A stretch of DNA of 64,000 nucleotides from Mastigias papua (Eukaryota; Cnidaria; Scyphozoa; Rhizostomeae; Mastigiidae), in the NCBI GenBank assembly GCA_964019165.1, contig OZ025271.1, positions 9,247,775 through 9,311,774 of the forward strand. Direction: 5' to 3'. Below are positions 44,831-57,996 of this stretch, in pieces (position 1 is the stretch's first letter; each line of letters opens with the position of its first letter). Both the position numbers and the translations under genes were made by a program. The notes beneath the pieces were generated by a model. The model saw only the letters and a list, made by a program, of their open reading frames with translations. It did not search any database and was not told the origin of the DNA.

Positions 44831-47544
44831 AGCACCTATCGATTGTATCCTAGCTGTAGTACTTATATTTACTTTGGGTAAACTAGTTCAATTGAGCGAA
44901 CCTGTATTCGAACGTGCATACATGCTGTCAATAGCTCGTTATAATGTCTGCTAAGACCTTGGATAACTTACAATATAGTTTGATAGAAAGATTAATCGTC
45001 TCAATTCTCTTCAGAACAATGTTAAGCTACAACAGGTTCTCTTGCTTGGACCTCAAAGCTTCCCCTTTCCCGAAGTCACCGCCTATGAGTACATGATATA
45101 GTTTATCCATATCTGGTACCCACAAGTATGCCTTTTAAGAAATGACTTTTGAGTGAAGGCAACTTTGCTGCAAACCAACCGACGTGAGTTTCCATGAGGT
45201 AGTTTAATTCAATTAACTTAATTTAGATGATTTTTTAAGGGGATTTTAGCCTGGAAAATTTGGGGAGCCAAACAGGGCATCCCTATAATTGGTGTATAGG
45301 CTCTTGTTAGATCGATTTAAGCCATTATGATAATGTCAATCAAATTCTGTCAAGAAAACAACTGAGTCAAGCTAACGAAAAGATACCATTACGCGCTGTC
45401 CATGAAGCATGTGTGAAGTCTATGATCCAGTAGACCTCTTTAAGTTTGCAATGATTGTGTTTATGTGAGTTGCTTGGAGTAGTGTCTCCATGATCCGCCA
45501 TCATGGTTAGTGGCGAAGAGGGCAATTTTGACTTTGCTTGTTTACCAGACAGTCGGAAAATGCATTTCCCTGGGTTAACTGTCAATGAATACCTGTGTAT
45601 TTCTGAATAGTTTTCTAAAGAAAATGAACTGACATCCAACTAGTATATTGTAACTTAGCCCGTCGAGGGTAGGCTTGTGCACCAGAGTTAGGAACAAAAT
45701 GGCTCATCGTGGGGTTTAACAAGCACATTAATTAGAATTGTATTCCATTAGCAAACATGTTATTAGACCTCTTCGTGATTCGGGTGCAGGGAATTTCCCC
45801 CGGTGCACCCTTTTCGGTATTTCATATCGACTCTGAAGTCAGTAAAAGAACCAAATCTGTTGAACATTTAACGTAGCAGGACTTGAGTGTAGTGAATCAA
45901 GTAGATCGTACAAATGTCTATATTTGAAGGGCAGAACAGTCGACGTCGTTAGTGATAGTGAGAAATAAAACCATACATGACAGGTACAGATTATCTTATA
46001 AGAAACATTTACAGAAAAGTAAAGGGGGGTCAACGCATTGACCAGACAAAATTAGGGGCGGGGCCCCTTGTAGTTCCTTTTAAACGACGGTGTTCTTTTG
46101 CTCTGCTATTAATTTTCAACGCATTGTGAGCATTTGTTAACAGCATTTATGGGCAATTTTGAGTTTCATTTCTATAGACATTTCTTCGATTATTGACAGT
46201 TTCTTTGGGGCAAATTTGAGGGGAGACGTGTGGGTGTCTGGGGGTTGTCATAAAAAGATTATGGGCTTGTGTTAAAATATGAATGTCATATGTGTATGAA
46301 CTTATTAACTTTCCTATGTCACAAACAACCGGCATTGGATTTTCTTAAGCTATTTAGCGGTCGAGTACTGCTGTTTTATATGCCATTTTCTAATGAAAAG
46401 ACGCGTACACATGTTATAAGGACTGCACACTAAGGACAATAGGGAGAGTGCAATTTTCAATGGAAATCCTAGAAAAATTAGTAAAAATCCATTACATGTA
46501 TGTTCAATATATAAAACGGTTCATTTTCACATAAAGTTTAGATTTCCTTCATCGTTATAAACAGACATGATATATGTCATATCCTTAAAGGGTTAACGAG
46601 CATATTCGTTTGATTACTTTTTGCTACATAATTTCTGCTTTTAGTCGTCATAATGTTAGACTTGAATTTGGTAACGATGTACATGGAGTTATTGAAGATA
46701 TTATAGGATAATACACAGATCTTTCATAGCAGAATGAGGATCGTAATCAGTGTTGCAAATCAATCGGTGTGGGGGATGTAGACTCCCCAAAGTAACTTAA
46801 GGATCTTATCCTAGTTACAGAACAAGTTTGGTGCCACTTAGGGGCTGGGGCTCGAGCCCCCATACATTTCTACAATATAGTATGTCATGTCTCGTTGACT
46901 TTTCACTTCAGATCATTCCTTGATTCGCTCGTTCACCATGCCATCCAATCAAGCTTTATTCTTGGAGACCCCCATTCCTTATTGAGCCTCTGACACACCC
47001 TCCAATAAAATTCATACTTGGGCCCCTCTCCAGAGTACATAAGAGTTTGGTCTAATGAGTAGCTTCAACAACATTTTTCTAACATAGGTTATTACAGCAA
47101 ATTATTGATAATAAACAAGTTCAAGGGAATTGAAAAATAGCATAACTTATGCCTTGTATTATATGACATTGAGTAGATAGAAGGGAAGTTGACTTCACAG
47201 GTCGCTACCAAGGAGCATGTGAATACCCTTTGACTATAATAAAAAGAAATTTGAATAGACTTGACAAAGTACTGATGGCTAATGTGCTTGGGAATGCATC
47301 TTCACAGCAGCATTTTAACTTGCAACCTTCGTCTTTGTATTTCAAGTGCTCAACCAATGATTATCATAAGTAATTCAGCATGAAATTGCTTGTTCCGCTT
47401 GGATATGTCTATTGAACAGGCAGTTTAATAGCATAAAGAACAGTTTGAAAGAAATTAATTCACATTCTACGAGTGTGGACTTTTAAGGAGAGTTATCTAC
47501 CATATAAGGAGATCGATCCATTTGATTTGATGTCTCTCCCGTTT
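44831..47544. other. Non-coding, nothing recognised
   Basis: No gene, RNA or clear element that I can support in 2.7 kb. Small ORFs lack domains. Confidence 0.4.
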
Positions 47545-47870
47545 GTGTAGATTTGTATTACACAATCACGTCTTATTAGGTTGGATGGTTTTGTTTTGCC
47601 TGTTACGCTCTTTTGCTTCCGTGTTTTCGCATTTCGTGTTTACTAACTGTCTTTGCTGTGAAGAGGTTTGAGAGGTTTGTACACATTTGATTGCAATTAA
47701 AACTATATCAATGTCATGGCCATGTAGATTGTGTGATGCTAGTCTTAACTGGGTATTTGTTTTTCATGATGTTAATCGATTGATACCAGAAAATGATGCT
47801 ACAAAACAGATTGTATGTAAGGCATTGTTATCTTTGGTGAAGCGAAGGCATCATTCCATCATCGTTCTGT
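47545..47870 (+). repeat. Old duplicated segment, copy 2
   Basis: Diverged homologue of 44490-44830, about 3.05 kb downstream. Confidence 0.45.
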
Positions 47871-48189
47871 AGGATATACCATGGGCTGAAAACCCTTTTA
47901 GCATAAGAACCGAATCTAAGATATTTGGCTTGTTGATTAACCGGCTGGTCTAGGACGGAGGAGCCTTGGTTTTATTAACTTCTTCATTGCAATACCAGCT
48001 CGCAATTACGTTGGGGGTAGCGCATAGATTGAAAAGCTGCATTATAAACAATATATAATATTTTACAACATGGTCGTGTAGGGCAACTGAAGCACGATTT
48101 TTCCGTCAATTTGATTTGTTTTCAAATCGTTCCAATCTACTGTCCATTAATAACATGCTTGAGGGGAAGACCCTACTCGGCCGGGGGTT

Positions 48190-49690
48190 GGCTGTGCTTG
48201 AGCTAGATGATGTAAGCAACTTGCAAGTGTATTTTGAATTGATACGTTATGAAATCGAGTCAATTAGCTGACATAAACTAATTGTGAAGAAATGATTTGT
48301 ATTTATGTATATGCTATTTCTGAATGACTTGAATTTTTGTGCCATTGGACAGCGAATTCTGTGGAGGAGTGTTTGTGGGCAAGATATAGTTTACAACTAT
48401 ACTGCAGAGTTCTCCAACTGCACACTCGAAAGTTTTCGTCTCGAATGATAATCCACACCCACAAATGGGTGTGGTAGGGTACTAAAGGGCAACAGGACAT
48501 GGTTTATTTGGTTAATTTGAATATTGTCTAACTATCATAATGATAATAATAAAGTAGAAATTGCTACGCTAACGTGTGTACTTTTTGGTACAAAGCTTTC
48601 CAAGTTGAGAATCAACATAAAAAAAATAAAGTCTTTATACTTTCTAAGACAAAAATCAAGCAGGCACTGCAAGTGCACGCCTGAAAACAAATGCATACTT
48701 GCACACCTGAACTTTTGCTTGTGCACACTCGAGATCTCATCGGAATGCGTTATATTCTGCAGTTGAGGCCAGGGATAGCCCGTGCTTGAGCTTGACGATG
48801 CAAGCAATTTCCAAGTGTATCTTAAATTGATATGTTATAAGGGGTCAGTTATTTATAACTCTGGGTACCGAGGCGGGCTAGAATTGAGTAGAGTATGAAA
48901 ACTTTTACAGGGATACTTGGGGGGTATGAAACTTTGTGGAGAGCTTTGATGAATGTGGAATCCTTTAACGACAAAACCTAAAGAAAATCAACTCAATGAA
49001 TTGCAAAAGTCTGTTGACCACTGTATTTATACATATCTAGTTGTGAGTTTTTCCAATAGTAACTTTTCTCTGATTTAAGTTGTCTCTTGTAATTTAAGTT
49101 TTCTATTGTATACTGTGTTACTGTGTATTGTGGTGCTCATATTAGTATTCATAACAGTTTTTTGTTCAAATGAAGTGTCAATCATAAATCAATCTTTTTA
49201 TAAAAGCCTTTCTATGCCTTATGCTAGGAAATCTCACAAAGAATGATATTTACAATATTGTGTACAAAGGTATTCCCTTCAATATTTCCCAGCAAGTAAC
49301 TTTGCAGAACACGTTTTCCATATTTGATCTTTCAAGTAGATGACAGTGCGAATTGTGGCTTTACAAGAAGCAATGGAGAAACCTACGCTAAAATGCTCAC
49401 AGGGTAGATAGCCAGTGAGGTGTGAAAATTATTACATATTTCTCAAAGGGATATGAAAGCCTTTGGAAGAATATTGAAGGGGTATAAAGCGTTTGACCAT
49501 TTTGTAAATTCTAACCCACCCCAAAGTTATAGATGACTGGCCCCTAAATTTAAGTAAATTACCTCACGTCAACTAAATTTGAAGAAAAGATTTGTATTTA
49601 TGCATATGCTATAAGTGAATTACTTGAATTTTGGTGCAATTGGACAGCGAATGCTGTGGAGGAGTGTTTTGGTTTTGTTACACATGAAGA
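48190..49690 (+). repeat. Nested local duplications
   Basis: GTGCTTGAGCTAGATGATG-AAGCAA (48190) matches GTGCTTGAGCTTGACGATGC (48781). TTGTATTTATGTATATGCTAT with GGACAGCGAATTCTG and GGAGGAGTGTTT (48297-48374) recurs at 49592-49670. The second pair brackets the MITE-like element at 48840-49545. Confidence 0.65.
48840..49545. mobile_element. TA-flanked element, AGGGAC family, copy 4
   Basis: Left AGGGGTCAGTTATTTATAAC after TA; right AGTTATAGATGACTGGCCCC before TA. Inside is GGGGTATGAAACTTTGTGG, similar to copy 2 at 31051-32301. No coding capacity. Confidence 0.6.
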
Positions 49691-50991
49691 TCAATATTCT
49701 GCGTTTGTAGCGATGGTTTCTACAAAGGGTTAAGAATACCAATTATATTATGTCTCCTTGCTTAAAGGAATCTGCCATTTTTAATACTGGGTGCAGGGAT
49801 GGAATAGTATTTGAGATAAGTTGAAAAGTTTCCTCACGATATGGATTAATATCAAGGAAAGTTGAAACTTCATTTTGATGCTACCAAAAGTATCATCATA
49901 ATAATAACCTACCATATTTATACAGGATAACCTTTTCAGTAAAAATATCACTGCTATTGATAATCATGCTGTGCACTCATCAGGGGATGGCGTTTGGACT
50001 TTTCCAAAAACGGGCTGACTTTTCTAATAAGGTCTAAGATACAGTTAGCAAAGTACCTGGCCTGTTAAGGAGTTGCCTCAAAAGGTTGATAAAGGAGAGC
50101 TTGGCATTTTGCTAATAAAAGAAGATTTAATTGAAGAGAACTTTCCACAAAGCACTCCAAATTTCTATGTAAGAGGACTGAGAGATTTGAAAGACAAGGG
50201 CGTTGTTGTTTGCTGAAGCTTTGGGCATAATTGAATCATTTGTTTTTGTAATTGTCATTGAATGATTTCGATCAAGAACTCGACACAATCTTACAATGCA
50301 ATCTGGATGTGAAAAAGTATACAGGATAATGTGAAGGAACAAAGAAGCAAAAAGTAATTACTAAATATTTCAAATAACCTTGTGAATGCACACATAAGAG
50401 AAAGTTAATGTTTTGCAATTAACACAGAAGTGACAATTTTGTTGGGAATTTATTCACAAAATTTGATATGCCATTATAGCATACGACTTCGATAACCCAA
50501 TAAAGCAATGCCATAATATTTCACACCACTCTGAAAAGTTTCCCAGCCCTATAACCAGCATTATACATAGCGCCTCCCTAGCTTGATAATTCTGTATATA
50601 TGTTTGTCAAAGATGAAAGTTGATATTATGTACCTTAAATGGTTTTGGCGTCATTCGACAAAGTACTTTATACATCATTTTATGTTATGGATGCATATAG
50701 GTAGTACCCATTGGTATTAGATGGGATATTAAATTTGGGAGATCTGCAAACTAGTTATATGCCATAATCACTGATCTGTTACCCGAATGAGTTGCTATCT
50801 AGCCGTGATGAGCTACACCTAATTTCAGGAAAGGCTATTGTTCTGTCAGAAGACATTTCCTAAAAGGAATGAATTTCTGCCCGACTGGAAACCTCCCAGC
50901 CACCCACCCCCGCCCCTCGCCTGCTATGCTTAAAGTAGTGTCTAGTAGTTTGGTATATAGTTATATAAAAATGAGTTACCGGTATGCAATT
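49691..50991. other. Non-coding, nothing recognised
   Basis: No feature supported. Confidence 0.4.
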
Positions 50992-51387
50992 AACTCATAA
51001 CATAGTAAACTGACTGCATAACTATCATTTATCGTTGAAAGATCGGTCCATTTATGTTGAGTTGTAATGTTTAGATTTCACTATCTTCGGCATTTTTAGT
51101 CTATTCCAAAAAGTGTCGAATTCATTAGGTATACAGGGGTTTATCACTTGAGTGAATTTGACTTTAAGAATTGCTGGTCTAAATGCTATGCATCTATCAG
51201 TTTAATTCATACCAGAATGTATCGATCACATTATGTTATGTTTACAGGAATAATGTCGAATTCATTAGGTATACGGGGGTTTATCACTTGAGTGAATTTG
51301 TCTTTGAGAATTGCTGGTCTAAATGGTATGCGTCTATCTTTCAATGATAAATGATAGTTATGCAATCAGTTGACGATGTTATGAGTT
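50992..51387. repeat. Foldback with 52-bp arms around a tandem duplication
   Basis: 50992-51043 is inverted at 51336-51387 with about four mismatches (core GCATAACTATCATTTATC). Between the arms a 139-bp unit beginning TGTCGAATTCATTAGGTATA is repeated at 51115 and 51254. Possibly a non-autonomous foldback element. Confidence 0.75.
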
Positions 51388-52000
<613 letters not shown>

Positions 52001-52019
52001 CATAAAAACAACACTAACA

Positions 52020-52204
52020 GAGAAGTTATCAACATTACTATGTACCATTTGCAACGGGAGAGAACTCAAGGTTATCGTGCTCCTATTGCGAATGGTACTT
52101 ACAATTCAACAATGATATCTAAAATGTACATGGACTTAGAAGTGCAGGCGGGTTTTGCTGCACTTGAAAGTCGAATGGATATTATTGCAGGAAGGATGGA
52201 TTAG
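52020..52204 (+). CDS. Possible terminal exon
   Basis: After AACACTAACAG the frame runs to a stop at 52204, including [20 protein letters not shown] and [10 protein letters not shown]. No family recognised; could be chance. Confidence 0.15.
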
Positions 52205-52811
52205 TCATCCCTCAGAACATAATATTTAGTTAGCATATTGAAACATGATTGCTATGGTACCAATAATAAGTTTTATTACACTGTGCAACACATTTTTATT
52301 TTGTTGTTTTTATGGGTCCAAAGGGTGTTTTATTTATCTATTGGGCCTCAAATATATAGAAATAAGTGTTGTTTTACAAAAACTTTGCTATGTACTCAGG
52401 ACTATGATATTTTGAAATTTATTAGTTTGCGAGAAAATTCTCGATTTGCATTCATTGCTGAGTTGTCTTCTAGAATAGTCTTGAACTGTTAGATGATTCT
52501 AGAATTGTCCAGAATTAGCTAGAACTTTCAAAAAAGTTTCAGAACGTCCAAGCAAGTTTTAGAACTTCTAGAACATCCTTGAACTGTCAAATAGCATTCA
52601 TACAAGTACAAAAGCACAGATGATTGGAATCAACATTTCATTATATTGTTCTGCTGAATAGAAGAATAACATATCATAGTTAAGGAGCAGTTGTGTAATT
52701 TAGATGTCGTCAAGAGGTTGTTTGCACCCAGCAGATGCATTCTAAGTGTGTGAGCAATTCATAAATACAAGAGTGAGAAAGTATTCTGTGAAAGAATGTC
52801 TCAAGATGTAC
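52205..52811. other. Non-coding
   Basis: At 52465-52590 the motif CTAGAA/TAGAAC recurs about eight times with irregular spacing, a low-order degenerate repeat. Otherwise nothing recognised. Confidence 0.4.
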
Positions 52812-52814
52812 TAG

Positions 52815-55654
52815 TAGTAGAGGTACTTGTCTACGCCAGTTGGATTTCTCTGCCTAAGTTGCTTTTTTTTGCATGAACCACTTTTTTGAGGGTTTATTTA
52901 TGAGATAAAGGTGGGTGCCATTTTTTCACCCAGTTTTGGGGTAATTTTAAGGGACCAGAAAATATACAAGTAAACAAGAGCTTCTGTGGAGGAGCAAATT
53001 GTTTTTGCCATTCTTACAGAGACGTGCATGCAATATCCCTCCAGGAATGGATTCAAAGAGACTGTTATAGCTCTGGCTCATAAGATCTGCTGCCTCAATA
53101 AAGGGCATGGATGGTATTAAAGTACCCAAAAAGTTATAGAACCTAGCAAAACGGCAAAGAATAAAAAATTATTCAAATTTCATTTAATTCTTCTTCGTTT
53201 ACATCGCTCATTTCAGAAATATCATAGTCTTTTGTATTTTCACATTCAACGTTTGCATAACGGGGTGCAATTTATACCATTTTTACTGCATGAACACCTT
53301 GTTTTGAAGCATAATCCTTGGCAACCACACTTTACAAGGGCTGTGACAGCTTGTGGTTCAGGAAGCTTGGTACATTGAACAGGTGCAAAACAGCTTTCCG
53401 TTTCATGTCAGCCATTATGTGGAAGTGGCTGGTTTTTGGCATTTCAGGATCCCTTATTTACTTTGGTTGTATAATTTACTCCTTTCAAGTGGGGAAAAAG
53501 ATAGTCTTTGTTAGTGGGAGTTTGTCACTTTCTGAATTTATTCTGCTGAACAATTCCCATCTCAATTCAGTAAGTGATGTTTGGTGTGTGTTGGCTGAGT
53601 ACACGAAACACACAAAACTCTCGAGCACCTTCTGACTTCTTTCCGAGTTAAAATCTCTTTCTCCAAGTTGCTAAAATACTTCAATTATTTCACTGTTCAG
53701 TTGCAAAGCAAAGTAACATTTGATTAATTTTTTCTTTAGAAATTAGCCCCAGAAAGCATACGGAATCCAATATATTTGCAACGCTCATTAATGCTTATTT
53801 TCCTTTCAAGCTTGCCTTTGCCAGTTTTGAAAATCAACTCTCCTGTGATGCTGTTTCTTGCAAATAAGTGAAGAAGTAAAATAAAAACGTCTGTATCTGG
53901 AGAATAGACGGTGACGTTACAAACCACATCACGCTTGCTTACTGCATCCAAAATATGTGAAGAAATGAATGTGCCTGCTTCTTCATGGTCTTGTCTAGAA
54001 ACTTCAGAAACGGACAAGTTTTCTTGCTTGCATAACATGAAGTTCCATATACAGCTATTAAGTTTGTACCTCTCAGTCTATATATTTGCAGGAGGGCTTT
54101 GCCTAGATACTCCGTTAACTGTGATTTGGTTTCTATATGTGATAGGAATGTCTTTAGAGGAACCATTTTGATATTGGTCTTGTCATTTATATTAAACTTG
54201 ACGGACTTTATATTCACATTAAACTTTGCTCTTGTTTGCGATTTCAAAGAATTGCTGATGTAGCGATCAAAAATCACTCTCCCTTCAGTATAACCCTGCA
54301 GCATTCGTTCTATTGCTTGAACACGGGTAGAAGTCCAGAGGAGTTGGCAAAGCCCAGACATGTTATCATTGACGCTCCTTTCTTGATGCTTTGTACAACA
54401 GCCATCCCATCAATAATACATACGTGCATTTGAGTCGAATTTGTTCTAGCTGATTCCAAGTTATCCATATCCACGCCAGATATATCTTATGTTGGGAATT
54501 CTTTGATTAACTTCATAAATGCGCTGTTATCACTCGGTCAGAGAAGCATTCCATCTGATGGGAACAATGAGCGGGGAACCACTGAGAACTCGTATTGTCC
54601 AATTGCTTCTGTCAAAGGCGCTCCAAGCTCAGGATGACATTGCAGGACGACAAGACATCTTGCTAGTAGTGATCTATCTTTTCCCATCTTAACCATTTTG
54701 TCTCTTAGATTACACTTGACCTTTTTGTTGCATGTACTGAACATCTTCAGTTTCATCTTAACCATTGGATCCGGCATGGAGACGCTGGCACTTTCTTTTC
54801 TAATCTGCTTCCCACAAACTCATCGAATACATTCTGGCCCTTTTCTTCTCGATTTATGAAATCCTCTCTGCTAGAGATTGGTACTTCCATTGTAGAGATA
54901 ATGTTCATCAAAGGAGATTCGTTTAGAAATGGATTTCACCCACAGTGCTGTAATATTGATGTTTTAATCTTCGCAGAATTTTGGGAAGATTCTTGTGGCA
55001 ATGGAACCTGATAGCTGATAACGTTTTCTCGAATTGAATGAATTCTGTTTTTAACTGAGCAAAGACTCAAACTCTTCTGTTTACCTTGATAGCTTAGGTG
55101 CGATATAGAAATATCGTTCAAGTGCTTCTCTATTAAGGTAATTCCAATTATTCCTCCTACAACTTTGAGTTGTCTAATCTTCTGTTCTAATGCTTGATCC
55201 ACAAACAGATCTGTAAATGGAATTCCTGTTCTTGCAATTGCAAAATCTCCCTTCTCTAAAGCTTCCCATGTCTCTGAGTCTTTCTGCTTTACTTCATTCA
55301 TATGGGCAAGATGTAGCGGTACATACTTCAGCTTCTCAGTTTCAGACTTCTTTGTTGATAATAATTGGCATAAAATTTATCAAATTTCGTAAAATAATGG
55401 ACATAATTGGAGATTTAGCAATAAAAAGTTGCAAATAATCTAGAGATAGTATTCTGAAAAATAATTTTCATCCCAAGATATATTAGAAAACTTGCCTTTG
55501 ATTATTTTCTCCTCTGCAGAGGCTCGCAAACAAGCTGTTACTTTCATTTCCCCTAAAATCACAATAAAGGTGCTGAATAAAACGTTTTCTATAATATCAG
55601 TTTAGGCAGAGAAATCCAGCCAAGGCCAAACTTACGGGACAAGAACCTCTGCTA
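52815..55654 (-). mobile_element. TIR element carrying a PIN-like gene, 2.84 kb
   Basis: Left end at 52815 (AGAGGTACTTGTC then TTGGATTTCTCTGCCTAA to 52858) is inverted at the right end (TTAGGCAGAGAAATCCAGCC from 55601, then GACAAGAACCTCT to 55650). The arms have one length difference of about 9 bp. TAG lies next to both ends (52812-52814 and 55655-55657), a possible 3-bp target duplication. The only coding remains inside are the minus-strand gene below, which fits within the arms. I see no DDE transposase, so either this gene mobilises the element or it is a non-autonomous carrier. Confidence 0.55.
52947..55330 (-). pseudogene. Uncharacterised multicopy family with PIN-like motif
   Basis: Read on the minus strand in shifting frames: EKGDFAIARTGIPFTDLFVD and QALEQKIRQLKVVGGIIGIT (55250-55130), DKMVKMGKDRSLLARCLVVL and GQYEFSVVPRSLFPSDGMLL (54710-54540), MLQGYTEGRVIFDRYISNSL (54300-54240), SHILDAVSKRDVVCNV and VYSPDTDVFILLLHLF (53960-53865), then IGFRMLSGANF (53770-53738). 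I remember this order from a large uncharacterised family in cnidarian and other marine invertebrate genomes. SPDTDVFILLLH resembles an acidic PIN/FEN-like nuclease core strand. Function unknown. At least three frameshifts and one stop make this copy dead. It lies between terminal inverted repeats. Confidence 0.6.
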
Positions 55655-55774
55655 TAGGCCTACAAGGTGTTAATTCATTTTTTCATTTATCTTATTTACA
55701 CACAAAAACCCTATCAGCTAATAAGTATGTATACAAAGAAAAGTAAACAGAGAATGCTCGTATATAAAAAATGA

Positions 55775-56240
55775 TTATTGCTGGTCTTCCTGGAGATCGT
55801 GCTTCGGGAAAGGATGCCTACTATGCAGGAATTCCTTTAACTTTTTTAACTTGGTAATCGTGGTAATCGTGGTTGTCGTGGAACTCATTCTTATTTGCAG
55901 TGGGATGTCATTCCATGTCTGTGCACCAAAATAGAAAAACCTCCTTTTGGAGAATTCTAGGTTTTGTCTTGGGGTGTTTAGGTGCAAGCTATTTCTTGAT
56001 GAATAAGTAGATATGTGGAATGTTATAACTAGTCTTCCTTTTAAATTATCTGGGCTGAGACCATTTGCTATTTTGAAGATCATATCTGTCCTGTCAAGAT
56101 TTAGCAAATTTGACACTAATAACCAATTGCAACTCTACCCGTCCTTTAATTTTGAGCCTTCTATTAGCATGCCTGCTCTCTCTTGTAATCGCTGAAGATG
56201 ACCGAGCTTTGTTTGATAAATTGCCTCCGTAGTTCACAAC
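55775..56240 (-). pseudogene. LINE ORF2 C-terminal tail
   Basis: Reads YQTKLGHLQRLQERAGMLIE, then NLDRTDMIFKIANGLSPDNL, STYSSRNSLHLNTPRQN, KRRFFYFGAQTWNDIPLQIR and FLHSRHPFP before the stop. This is the standard tail of L2/CR1-like LINEs (N-L-x-P-x-x-N, F-x-Y-x-GAxxWN). One stop lies between the two halves. Confidence 0.7.
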
Positions 56241-56349
56241 TGTATCTTAAATGTACTGAAATTCATTACATTATCTTCATTACATCTGCGGAATTGTCTT
56301 CACCAGAAAAGTATTTTAGTGGGTTATCCAATTGTTTGGTTGCAATTTT

Positions 56350-56740
56350 TTCTCGCAATTTTAGGGCATATCCGCGCAAAATGTGCATTAAATACTAACA
56401 CAATTCCCTTCTGTTTTTCTATTAGTTGATCCTTGTACATAATAGAGATGGGAGTCGTAGAACACTGGCTTTTGCTTAAAACTTTGTTAATCGTTCTCCA
56501 CATCTCCTTGGGGTTATTTGAATTTTCATCAATCAAATTACAGACGTACCCTTAGACAGCTTTTCGGAGTTCATTGGTCACCTTCTATCTTAAGTGTTTG
56601 TATTGAGGCCATAATGAGCGATCTTTTTCAGCTCGTTTCTTAATCCGGTCTCTTTCGTGTATCATATTTCTGGCATAGGGAGTTATCCACGGTGAAGGCA
56701 CATGTCTCACTCTGATTTTTCATATTTTTAGCGGTGCATG
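56350..56740 (-). pseudogene. LINE ORF2 linker before the RT
   Basis: Frame-shifted pieces read PSPWITPYARNMIHERDRIK, KRAEKDRSLWPQYKHL, NPKEMWRTINKVLSKSQ and IVLVFNAHFA, the usual region between the endonuclease and RT of L2-like LINEs. It is followed by the deletion of the RT. Confidence 0.6.
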
Positions 56741-57336
56741 CGCATCTAAGATCGAGTGAAAAAGATCGCAGAATTTGTTTGCCATTGTATTAGGATCATC
56801 TCTTGCGGTGGATATAGCCATTTCCCAATCAACGCCTTGCAGGCCAAGAAGAAAGGCGTCCCAGTTATACTTTCTATGCTGTGAGATTTTCTCTTAATTT
56901 GTTTCCTTATGGGCGAACTATTGGAAATCTGGGTTCATTAAGGTCACGAATATCTACTTGATAACCATGCAGTAACTTAGCTATTTCTACCTTGTGTTTC
57001 CTAAGTGACACTTTGTTCAGCTGTGATATTGTTACACTTTTCGTGCTCTTTCTCCTTATATCAACGGAGTAATCAGCATTTCCCAGAAGTCCCTAGCAAT
57101 ATCTTAAGCACTTAATGTAATTTGATGCCAGCAATTTAACACCCACCTCGTTAATATGTAGACCATCAAATGAAATAGTTCATAACCTAATATTGTCATA
57201 GTTACTGAAATTTTGTCAACAAAGAAGAAGTTTTTCTTTTAGTAGTTGATTAGCTTTAATCACTTTGGCATTCAACTCCAAATCGTCGCTTCTTTTGAGA
57301 ATACTTGAGAATACAATCTGTGCTTTGGGCGGCATT

Positions 57337-57996
57337 TCAAATCTCCGGACAATTCATGCCATTAAATTTCCTAAGCTCAGAGTCTCCCATAATTAGAACT
57401 GTTCTTCTCTCGGTTTCCTTCGTTTCCTTTATGTTTGTATTTCTTCTTTTCCAATTCTTGTTAGTTCTGGCGTAGTCTTTTGTTGTAACTTGATCGTTAT
57501 TTACATTGAGAATTTTTAATTTCAATATTTTGTTTGTTTCCTTGGTGTTCTCTTGCTTTTCTTTATCGATTTCTCCCAGGGGAGGCATTCGGTCGTTCTT
57601 CCTATAGGATTCTTCTAATACTGTACTCAAGGGAGGTTTTGATGATATTGTCTGAGTTTGACGTGGATTAGGCCTGGTGGCTGCTTCAAAGCTCTTGGTT
57701 CTTAGTTTAAGTTCAATATTTTCGTTGAATAATTCCAGCACCAATTTTCGTTCTTTAGCCAGCATCTCGTTAGCCAAGTTAGCATTGTTTGTTAGATCGT
57801 TGATGATCGATACAAGCAGAGTGACCGTTGTGGCTGCATGGGCTTGGGGCATAGATGGCATATTCATTATTGGTATAATGGAATCCGAACGGAAGAATTT
57901 TCTAGGAAATTTTAATTTGAGATCTTCAGATCAATTGCAATCTGCTTCTGATTCGTCAGAACCAGATGAAGTATTAGAATCCTTATCGTTCTACTT
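57337..57996 (-). pseudogene. LINE ORF1 with SGNH-hydrolase-like start
   Basis: An open stretch from about 57867 (with an in-frame stop upstream at the SEAD-CN region) has a likely coiled-coil (NLANEMLAKERKLVLELFNE), a basic linker, and ends ERRTVLIMGDSELRKFNGMN, the GDS block of an esterase/SGNH-type ORF1 as found in some CR1/L2 LINEs. The rest of that domain (around LKRSDDLELNAKVIKANQLL and FDGLHINEVGVKLLASNYIK) follows in other frames to about 57110. The catalytic Ser is kept in GDS and DGLH carries the Asp-His pair. Confidence 0.55.
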
